The notes under the pieces: model-generated | The model's database searches: none | What the model saw: only the letters and a program-made list of their open reading frames with translations | Told to the model about the DNA's origin: nothing | Position numbers and translations under genes: made by a program | Source of the DNA: Smittium mucronatum | Lineage: Eukaryota; Kickxellomycota; Harpellomycetes; Harpellales; Legeriomycetaceae | Direction of reading: 5' to 3' | Assembly: GCA_001953115.1 (NCBI GenBank) | Contig: LSSL01003662.1 | Location: forward strand, 1 to 22,581 | Length of the DNA: 22,581 bases | In this document: positions 1 to 10,900 of the stretch, in pieces | Layout: every line of letters begins with the position of its first letter | Numbering within the stretch: position 1 is the stretch's first letter

Positions 1-116
1 TCAAGAACTTCATCTCCACTCCCTCCAACTGATGGAAAAAGTTTTGGTAAAAGTCCCAGATGCTCTATAAAGATCCTTTTATCATCTGGTTTTATAATCA
101 TTTGCTGCCATTTCAT
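1..116 (-). CDS. Possible 5' end of an unrecognised gene (partial, cut by window edge)
   Basis: From an ATG at 116-114 the minus strand stays open for 38 codons to the window edge, with no stop. The peptide begins MKWQQMIIKPDDKRIFIEHL and continues with a mixed hydrophobic and charged stretch ending in a Gly/Ser-containing turn (PSVGGSGDE). An in-frame TAA lies nine bases upstream, so this ATG is the first possible start unless an exon begins just after that stop. A short out-of-frame ORF (MKRKRSKDNNRI) starts about 37 bases upstream and ends overlapping this ATG; it could be an upstream ORF. The composition looks protein-like and unlike the AT-rich spacer beside it, but I recognise no family and the segment is short enough to be chance. 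Confidence 0.35.
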   Translation of the reverse strand, partial: MKWQQMIIKPDDKRIFIEHLGLLPKLFPSVGGSGDEVL

Positions 117-1399
117 ATTCGGTTATTGTCTTTAGACCTTTTTCTTTTCATGGAAAGTGGAAAGATAAATGCATACCATATTACCCTGCCCCACTCCATT
201 CCCATGGAAGAAATTTGAATATCTCTTTCACTTTACCCTTTACCCAAAGTCTCGATTATTCCAAAGTCCAATTTTGGGGCTTTATGGGTATTCTGTTTAC
301 ATCCTGTCTACAAAATCTGGCACTCTATTAGAAATCACGGGATATGACCAATTTCTGTTTACAACTACAAGAAACCCTTCCACCATACCCTCCCCTCTCT
401 TTTTTATCATTATTATTTTGGAAGGAATAAGAGGAAAAATAAGAGTAAAAGTGATTTTTGAAAAGTTCGGTTTTTTCACATACAAGATTCCTACCTTTTC
501 CCCGAGCCCCCCCCTTTTTTGTATGGGGGGGGGGTAGGTAGGTAGGTCAGTATCTTGCCATACCACCACCACCAATAAAGTGGGTTTTATTTTCTTAAAT
601 TCTGGAAAAAAAAAGGAAGGTTTTTGCTACAACTACCTAATCTTGAAAGTTGGTCTATTCACAATCAACCCCCCCCCCCCTCCCCCATACTTTAAACTAC
701 TCTTGTTATAACCAATTTCACCAGTGAAAATAAATAAATATACTTTTTGGTGATTTCAAACTCTAGGCTTTTTCCAGAGAAATTTCTTTTAACCTTAGAA
801 ATCCTAATTATACAATTGCTTTTATAATATTAAATGCCAATTGTCTTGCTATCAAAGTATTGCTATGCTCTCTCTCTATATACATGCATATTAAGCCGCA
901 CAAAAGAAAGAAACTAATGCTCAACGCATTATTTAACTCCTTCTAAGGAATAAATCGTTGATGAACCCTATTAGTAAGATTCTAAAATAAAAGTTTTAAT
1001 CAGCAATTGTATGATACTAGAAAAGTAAAAGATAAAACAAAGTCAAAGTAATTGTATTATAATAAACGAAATTATGTATCAAAGATATTTAAAAAAAAAT
1101 AGTTATAAAAATGTGGAAAAAGACTATAATACAAGACTAGATGATTTATACTTCTTTTTCAATTGAAAGATTGTTCTTTCAAATTCTGTTCTGTTCCCCA
1201 TCCTAATCTAGTTCATATAGAATAGGGTATGAGAAAGTGCCAACAAAATAAAAAACGGAAATGATGGATAGAGATATTGTTTGCCAAAATGTAACTCACG
1301 TGAAAGAAAGAAATTGAGAATGGGCGGAAGGTAGAGATAAAGGTAAGGGTAAGGGTAAGGGTGGAGGTAGGGGCAGGGGTAGGAATAAGGTGGAGGGGT
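117..1399. other. Intergenic spacer, AT-rich with C/G homopolymer runs
   Basis: No convincing gene. Open frames near 169-575 run through homopolymer tracts (C8 at 507-514, G10 at 525-534, a C-rich run near 669-685) and read as low-complexity peptides on both strands, so I treat them as chance. The segment from about 690 to 1200 is strongly AT-rich and carries stops in all frames. It should contain the 3' UTR of the helicase gene (right end, minus strand) and perhaps the promoter of the partial gene at the left edge. A palindromic TCACGTGA lies at 1296-1303. Confidence 0.6.
1342..1398 (+). repeat. G-rich telomere-like tract, potential G-quadruplex
   Basis: The plus strand reads GGTAAG repeated with a six-base period (1342-1361), then degenerate GGGG-containing units up to 1398. 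There are six runs of three or more G: 1347-1349, 1353-1355, 1359-1361, 1370-1373, 1376-1379 and 1395-1398. It ends one base before the helicase stop codon, so it forms the first 3' UTR bases, with the G-rich strand being the template. The unit GGGTAA differs from the common TTAGGG telomere unit, and the tract is only about three perfect copies long. Confidence 0.75.
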
Positions 1400-3584
<2,185 letters not shown>

Positions 3585-3826
3585 GATCTGACGTTTCAAT
3601 AAAAGCTGTGTAAACTAAATAGTCTGTGAAAATCAAAATTTCGTGTATTCTGGGATTTTATGTATAAATCGCAGTGAATCAATAATTAAGAGTCAAATGA
3701 AAATAGAGGCAGAAGAATTAAGGATACAAATTGTATTTTCTAGACTATAATGCTATTAGTATTCGTTTATTCACCAAATACAAATCAAGATTAAAAGAAA
3801 AAAAATTTTGCCTTCTGCTTTTGCCA

Positions 3827-3882
3827 CCAATAGCATTAAAAAATTTTTATTGGCAGGTACCTTATATTAGATGTGTTATTGG
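3827..3882 (-). promoter_or_regulatory. Cluster of three CCAAT boxes upstream of the DED1-like gene
   Basis: CCAAT occurs on the plus strand at 3827-3831, within CCACCAATA, and on the minus strand at 3853-3849 and 3882-3878, within CTGCCAATA and CCACCAATA. They lie about 240-300 bases upstream of the helicase start codon, a usual distance for CCAAT-binding (HAP/NF-Y) control in fungi. The spacing is seen in the sequence; the function is inferred. Confidence 0.35.
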
Positions 3883-4586
3883 TGGGATTTCCCGATTACA
3901 ATAAATATTAATAGTTTCCGCTAATTGCATTGAGCAATCCAGCTGACGCGAAACCAAATCAATGACTTTTCGGCCAACTATCGCCCGAATGTTTTATCGA
4001 ATGTGTTTCCATTGGATGGAAAAGCTGTCTTGTGCTGATTTCAATATACCTACTGGATAAAAAGCCAGCACAATTTGCCTGGAAAACCACAGCATTGCGT
4101 TTGTCTTCCACAAAGATTGGGGGGCAGTCTGGCAATAAACGTTGCTTGGTGGGCGAGGAGGACTGGTGGATAGTTCCACATAACCCCAGAACCGCAACCT
4201 GATCAAATGGCAGTTTAGTGGCTCTGAATACTGCCGATGCAAACATTGCATTGCTCCAATCACCCGTGAGTGCAGCAATGCAATGTCTTATCTGTATTGT
4301 GAGGGTTTAAGACCCATTGAGTCTGAATAGACGGGCGGATTGCGGTAGCATCTCTCCAGCTCCTAACAAAGTTCCATTCTCAACAATTCAAATATTCCAG
4401 CTCTATAAACCTCAGAGTTCACAGAAACCATCTTGATTTATTGCAGATCAGCAAATAATTTTAATTTTGTCCTTGATTCGATGCATCATTCTATTGCTGC
4501 TCTGTCAACAACTTCCTCCTCAATACCGTAATAAGTAAACAAATTGACACAACTCCATCTAGACAAGTAAGCTATATGATCGGGGG

Positions 4587-4606
4587 GCTGATTTAGCCAA
4601 ATCAGC
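4587..4606. repeat. Perfect 8-bp inverted repeat with 4-base loop
   Basis: GCTGATTT, then AGCC, then AAATCAGC forms a perfect stem-loop just after a run of six G. It lies in non-coding DNA between two divergent promoters. It has no U tract and no gene directly upstream, so a terminator role is not indicated. Confidence 0.6.
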
Positions 4607-4807
4607 TGATTCCTAAAAGTTTCAAAACAACATTAATAAGCAAAAGCACCCGAATCAGTTTCGTTCTGATAGTCTATTGAGTTCTCCAACTAATCTGTCA
4701 AAACTAGAAATAAATTTAATTAATAAAGCCAACATTAAACAATCAAAAGATCAAAATTTCGAAATTGAAAATTTATTGAACTCTTAGCTGTATTAATTGC
4801 TGAATAG

Positions 4808-5028
4808 CCAATAGAAATTTCCATAAATTAGCGTCTAATTTTGGACCGCATTTTTTCCTGCTCTGATTAGATCCACCTCTATTAGTTTAATTAAACTCTA
4901 TCAACACTGGTCCTTTTTCATTTTTGAATACATTTATTGGTCCAATGGAATAAAGATATTTATTTGCGGCCAATGAATGATAGTTTGTAAAAAAGAGGCT
5001 TTTCTCTAAAGCTCAACATTTTTATATA
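4808..5028 (+). promoter_or_regulatory. Candidate promoter of the AT-hook/Tudor-like gene (CCAAT boxes and TATA)
   Basis: CCAAT occurs at 4808-4812, 4942-4946 and 4970-4974, with an inverted copy at 4936-4940, so that 4936-4946 (ATTGGTCCAAT) is an 11-base palindrome. A TATATA lies at 5023-5028, about 230 bases before the ATG at 5256. This arrangement resembles a fungal RNA polymerase II promoter, but the AT-rich background makes chance TATA matches easy. Confidence 0.35.
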
Positions 5029-5255
5029 CTTTGATTCGCAATAAATTTAAGTAGCACCGGTCAATTGGAGAATCGGACCTATTAAGTCTTATAATACTTT
5101 GCGTGACAGCCTAAAATATTGGTATTGAATGCATAAAACGGCTCGATTTTTTCCACCAAAGGCTAAATAAGCAAAGACCCCAAAATAGCAGAACATAAGT
5201 ATAGAGTTTTAATGCCAACTTTAAGTTCCTATTTCTCGAATTCAAATTAAATCTC

Positions 5256-7907
5256 ATGAAAAAATCTACAAGGAAAATTCAACTCCTGGACAGTTTTCCT
5301 GATCTCTCCACTACAAAAAAGTCAAAACCTAAAGCCCCAAAGGTTCATAGCTCTTCTTTTCTTCTTACTTTTGGTACTTTTTTTATTATTAAACCTTCAT
5401 TTTTTTTAATCTAGAGCAAAATCACCACAAACACTCGCAAAAGTCTTTTAAAATCTTCAAAAAATCTTTATGTTTCACAACCAGATGACCCTGATCTTAC
5501 CATATTAAAAAGATCTTCTAGAAGATCTACTATCAGCAATACCACTTCATTTCCACCGCAAAGTTCTTTGCAGGAAAAGTCTAGACCAGTGGGAAGACCT
5601 CCGTCGCGTAGGAATTCCATTTCTATAAAGACACCCTCTTCGACTGAAAATATACCCCTTATCAAAAAATCCTCCACTTTGGGTCGATCCCGCTTAAACA
5701 AAAACACGCTATCTGAAAAAAATATCAATTCTCCTAAAACTAAAACCCTCCCACTTAAAAAGAATACTTCTGTTTTGGGTAGACCTCGTTTAAAAAAAAA
5801 CATCAGTCCCGAAAATATCCCTTCTTCTTCCAAAGTATCCTCGAAAAAAATCTCCAACTCCTTTTTAGAAAAATCATTCTCAAATATAAATGACGATTCA
5901 TCCCTTCAAAATCCTAATTCCCATGCTTTCAAAAATACCAATTCTGTTAGGCCTAAATATAGTAGATTCAGCTTTGCTTCTTCTGATCCTTCTTTAGCTT
6001 TCAATATTCCACTCGTTCAAATATCGCCTCCTTCCGATATTCCTTCCCTTAAAAGAAAACGAGACTCACTTTCAAATAGTTTTATTTCTACTAATGAGAA
6101 TTCCTCCACTTTTAAAAATCCTTCTCGAGTTCTTCCTCTAAAGTCTTTAAAAAATCAACCTTCCAGATTGGCTTCTGTCAAAAGGAAAAGTAATTCTTAT
6201 AATTATCTCAGCGAAGATTCAGATTTTTTTAGTCGTCCTCGTTCAAAACTCCCCCTATCAGATTCTTCTCCCTCAGGTACTTTGATTTTTACTCTTTCAC
6301 TCTTTTATCCTTTCGAAAATTTCCTTTTTATTTATGCTATATAAATTTTTAGTAAAATCTAAAAAGAGAAAAACGACTGAATCTACCAATAAAAAATCTG
6401 TTAAATGTAATATATCGCTCTGCTATTTTATTCCCCTTTTAAAATCTTGTGCTTATTATACCTTCTTTTGTCTCCTTATCTTATCTAAAGCATCTGGGAA
6501 GCTCCATGAAATAGAGAGACGAAATCGTGATTTCGCTGCTAAAGTTTTAGCTATTCAACCCCAAATAAATGATGAAAGTGGTTCTCAATCTTCCGATGAC
6601 AACCAATATGGGTACTTATATTCTTCCTTTCCTCATCATAACCTCACTTTTTTTTTTAGTCCCTTTAATTTTTTAGAAAAAATGTGCAATAAAAACTTAT
6701 AAATCGTTTTTCACACCTCAATCTCTACCTAATTAGCGCTGTTCTAGATCCTGGAGAATTGATTCTGGCAAAAAAAAACACTTTTTACTACCCCGCTATG
6801 ATAATCTCTCTATTAAAAAGAAACGTTTACAAATTAAAATTATATGATGGTTCAACTCTAGTCAGCCCAAGAGATGGCTTCTACACTATTTACGAACCTG
6901 GTTTCAGCTCTTGCAAGGTAATAATACTTTGTCTTTTTATCTTATCTGCTCTATTTACCAAAACTTTTTAATTTAGTTTTTATCAATTTTAAAAAATTTC
7001 ATTTTTTTTATCTGCCTTATCTTACCTTCAACCTTCGTTCTTTATAATAATTATCCTTCAAGCTCTATTTATATATATATTTTTTTTCTAGATTGAGGAT
7101 ACTTTCCTAAACTCGTTAAGAAGTCCCCAACCTTTATCGAATAATTTGCAAAATATCCTTTCTGAGGATAGTTCAATGTCAAAATTCAGATTACATTTGG
7201 AAAGTGCATTTAAGGATAAATTAGATCATTTATGGGGATTAGAGAAAATAAGCGATTTCGATTTTACTCTCTTTTCTAAGCAATTCGATAATGCATGCTC
7301 CACAAATATCAAAACCAAACTATCCTCCTTTTATCGCGGAAATCGTCTAGAACGACGCAGACTCTATGTTTTTGACCGAGGCTCTCTGACTTATGATCAA
7401 TTTGACTATATCACCATTTTGCTTCGTGAATGGTACCCAAATCCTCCCCTAATGTGGTCTTTAGAAAAAAAAAATTCCGACTCCACCAACTCTAATTTTA
7501 TTTCCAAAGTCAAACCCCTTAAAAAAGAAAAAGATGGGTTTTATTGTGATAGTGAATCCGATACTAGTACCGATTCTGAGGATTCCGCTGTCGATTCTCC
7601 GGTTGATCGCAAAGAAAATGGATCCGACTCCCAAAACGATTTCTCAGTTCATGTGCTGTCGCTCGGTAAAAACTCGGCTGCTGAACAGTTTATCGATTTG
7701 GTTTTGGCCCCTGCACTAGTGCTAATGATCACAACTAGGGATACAAGACTAAAAAAATCACTCCGCAACTCTACGGCTGATCTTAAAATGTCAAAATCAC
7801 ATAGTTTTGACAGTAATGCAAAAATTAATAACCTAAAAAGTGTAAAATCTGGTATTAAAAGCAACAGTTCGTGGGTAAACAAAATTTTATGCGCACGGCT
7901 ATTATAA
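5256..7907 (+). CDS. Probable chromatin protein: AT-hook-like repeats plus Tudor/PWWP-like domain
   Basis: My model has six exons: 5256-5342, 5415-6276, 6353-6406, 6491-6611, 6737-6917 and 7092-7907, giving 706 residues. All introns are GT..AG and every junction keeps frame; exon 1 is the least certain because its donor is GTTCAT, but exon 2 has no in-frame ATG near its start. Residues 1-330 are Ser/Asn/Lys-rich and basic. Three AT-hook-like motifs occur at regular spacing: RPVGRPPSRR (86-95), GRSRLNKN (119-126) and GRPRLKKN (151-158). Residues about 376-440 (DPGELILAKK..YYPAMIIS..LYDGSTLVSPRD) have the pattern of a Tudor/PWWP (Royal superfamily) barrel. The C-terminal exon adds a predicted globular part (about 450-545) with LTYDQFDYITILLREWYP, then acidic Ser/Asp and basic tails. 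I infer DNA binding by the hooks and histone-tail reading by the barrel. I cannot name an orthologue. Confidence 0.7.
6407..6490 (+). other. Intron 3 of the AT-hook gene, 84 bases, in-frame and stop-free
   Basis: The donor GTAATA follows TTAAAT and the acceptor CTAAAG precedes CATCTGGG. The length is 28 codons, and the translation has no stop and is strongly hydrophobic and Cys/Tyr-rich (CNISLCYFIPLLKSCAYY). This is unlike the charged flanks and typical of translated pyrimidine-rich intron DNA. Retention would therefore keep the protein frame. Confidence 0.6.
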
Positions 7908-7948
7908 TTAAATTTTCAAAATATAAAAAACTGTATAAAAATATTTAG
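7908..7948. other. Convergent gene junction (41 bases between stop codons)
   Basis: The plus-strand AT-hook gene stops with TAA at 7905-7907, and the minus-strand chitin synthase stops with TAG at 7951-7949. The 41 intervening bases are almost all A and T, without AATAAA on either strand. Both 3' UTRs must run into the other gene unless they are extremely short, so complementary transcript ends are expected. Confidence 0.8.
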
Positions 7949-10900
7949 CTAAATCCCCTTCTTAACCAACTCTTCCATAATTAAACGGTTAAAAAGTTCC
8001 TTGTTTCGTTTAACTTCTTCCTTTCCAATTCCTAAAATATTAGCAGTTTGGTTGCGAACATCCTTTTTGGATACTGTAGCTAAATCGCATGATGACAATA
8101 CTTGTGATACTGCCGCTCTTAGTTTGATTGTAAACTCATCAGTATCTTGGGTATTTTTTGAAGAAACTGGAATGTTTGATGGTTCTTCAGCATTCATATT
8201 CTGGAATGATTGATTGCGCTGTTCGGCCATAAACTGCTCATTACCACTAATCGTTTGACTTCTATTATAATTTTCCTGGTTCATTGCAGCAAATGAATTG
8301 TTGAATGGATCTGGAGTTAGCTGTCTATTCATAGAATCTACCTGTCCCATCCCAACAGTTCCGTATTGTGATTGACCTGTTCCACTCATAACTGCACTGC
8401 CGTTACCAACCAGGTAGTTTTGGTAGCTTTTACGCAACATTTGTCTGGGCATGGTCTGACTAGATTGTTGTTGCATTAAAATCGAATTCCTCATGTTTTG
8501 AGGATCCTGCTGTGCCTGTTGGTTAAAGTTCATTCCAGATTGAGGCCGCATATTCATCTGTTGCAAGAGAATTTGCTGCTGCTGCTGTTGTTGCTGCTGT
8601 TGTTGCTGTTGTTGGAACTGCTGCTGCTGTTGCATCTGCATCTGCATTTGCATCTGGTGAGCGTGCATTTCATTCATAGCATCAATTTCGACTGGTGTCA
8701 TTGGTCTCATGCCTTCGTTTCCAATTAGACTGTTTCTTACAAGCATTTCGTTTCCAACTAGCATGCTATTATTGTTGGGACCGTGGTAAATATCGTTTCC
8801 TTGTTTTTGGCCGTACAAAAAGTTTCCTCCATCGGATTTTCCGTAACCATCATCATCATATACCGAGTCAACGACGGATCCAGGACCCATCAGCCTGCTT
8901 ATAGTTCTTGGAACGTTACCTACGGCAGATCCAGTTCTTGGTTGGCTGTGATGACCAAGGCTGGTACCTGATCCCGACTCTTCCCTGGGGTTAGGACCAA
9001 TATCAGCAATCAAATCCTTTTCGTAATCTGACCATTTTCGCATTGGTATTGTGGAAGGATCAAACTTTTCGGTTTCGTTGGCGCTAATGACAAACTTTTT
9101 GCCAGACTCACCAACAACCACACGGGTATTTCCCCAAGAAAAGTCGTCAAAATGCCAAAAGGCGTATACAGGAATAACAAACGAAAAGAGCGGGATTGCC
9201 ATCAAATATATAATCATCCAACCAATATGTTGCCATTGCTTGTGAATAATAAATACCAGTGCCTGCATAGCGTAAATGGCAACAAGAAGGTATAGACTCA
9301 AGTAGGATGTGTTTGAATCAGCGCTCAATAGCTGGTACAACAAAATGCCCAAATATGCCAGAGTCGCTGGCATGATTATAGTCGATATCAAATCAATAAA
9401 TACCACAAATCTCATAGAAAAGCAACAGAACCCGCACATGTTTGGCAAAAACATCAGTTCAAACAAGTTATGAACAGTAGAGTTGATCCATCGTCTTCTT
9501 TGCGAAAGCAAAACTCGGTAGCTTTCAGGCGCATTCGTTTCGCATTTCGCATCAGCAACAAACTTCGTCTTGTACAAACTAAAATGTTTAAGCATTAGGG
9601 TGGTCAAGTACCGATCCTCTCCCAAATACAATAGATTCTTCTTGTGGAGAGTATCAGCGCTGTTCGTCGAATAGTCGTTTACTACATTGTCCGAAATCAG
9701 CAGCGGACTTCCATCAGGCGCCCTGATTCTGTACATGCAGAAACATCCGGGCAAACACGTAACTGTCCCAAACAACGATTCAAACGCCTTTGAAAGGAAA
9801 TGTGCAATAAAGTATTCATACACTTGCATCATCGTGGTCCAAGATCCCTTAGAATTTGCCAATCGAGTCTCTCCACAAATTCCCATAATTCGAGCATCGT
9901 TTTGCATCCCAGAAACTAATCGGTTTAGCGAGTCTGGCAAAACAAACGTATCTGCATCCACCATCAACATGTACTCATAAAAGCTAGGGTTGACTCCAAT
10001 CACGTTCTTGATTTGGTGGAATATTTCGAGTTCAAGTGGAGTCATTGCTGTGTTAAAGTGGACTTTATTGAAGAATCTCATTAGCAGTATCTGAGAATCT
10101 CTTTTACCTCTGTTTCCTGGTTTGCTGCGTTCAGAAGGAGCTCCGCATTTGGCAACAACGATATATGGAACTACATGACCAGATACTTCATACAAACCAG
10201 AATAGACCTTTGCCATGTTGTGCTGTTTCATACCTTCACCCAGTGCTATATAACTCAACGCCTCGGAATCTTCATTTGGGTCAACTCCCAAAATATCGAG
10301 AACAATTCTTGGAGTAGGTCTATCGTTTCCAGACCCCATAATCATACCATCACAAATTATAAATAAAAGCTTCCTCTTGTCATCATACCGCAACCGAGAA
10401 ATCGAATCTATAGTTCCCTTTAGCGATTCCTCTCCTTCTGTGTAGCATGGTATGTTGCAAACAACAAACATATTTAGCAATTCAGGTTCATGAGCTGTCC
10501 CAAATCGAATAGATGCTAAAAACTTGGCTAAAATCATAGCTACTATGAATATTGATCCCGACAAAAGCATATAATTTGCTACATAGCATCTTAAAGACTT
10601 TCTCAAATCGACTTTACCAATGTAAAATGCTCCTCTTAGGCATTGATAATGCTTTTTGGCATTACTCGGATCCAGACCCTCAAATCTTTCCCATTGTTTA
10701 GTAACGTCTTTTCCTGGGTTGGATTCAAATAACACTTTAATATCATTGGAAAGGAAGCTTCTGGTATCCACTGTTACGGTATCGTTACTAATTCCATCAG
10801 GAGTAATAACGTATGGCACACCACCAGAGTTAATATAATCAGAGAGATCGAATATTTCTCCTCTGATTATACTCCTGTACCTCGATTTAGAGGGGCTATT

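Larger units (their letters stand above)
3585..5255. other. Divergent intergenic region between DED1-like gene and AT-hook gene
   Basis: It contains promoter-like motifs at both ends (described separately). A GC-richer island at about 3940-4400 has overlapping open frames on the minus strand (95 and 94 codons, at 3959-4246 and 3994-4278), but stops interrupt their extensions and I recognise no family. An 8-bp-stem hairpin lies at 4587-4606. The rest is AT-rich with no gene that I can support. No snRNA, tRNA or 5S signature was seen. Confidence 0.55.

Noticed and set aside
169..575. Overlapping 122- and 92-codon open frames on both strands
   Set aside because: Low-complexity peptides running through C and G homopolymers; no recognisable domain and no consistent start or splice context.
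1342..1398. True telomere at a chromosome end
   Set aside because: Internal, only about three perfect units, with unit GGGTAA rather than a common fungal telomere repeat, and genes on both sides.
4587..4606. Rho-independent terminator
   Set aside because: Eukaryotic context, no adjacent gene end and no T tract after the stem.
8498..8728. Leu-rich 76-codon plus-strand frame
   Set aside because: Antisense of the CAG/CAA repeat in the chitin synthase, which gives artificial poly-Leu.
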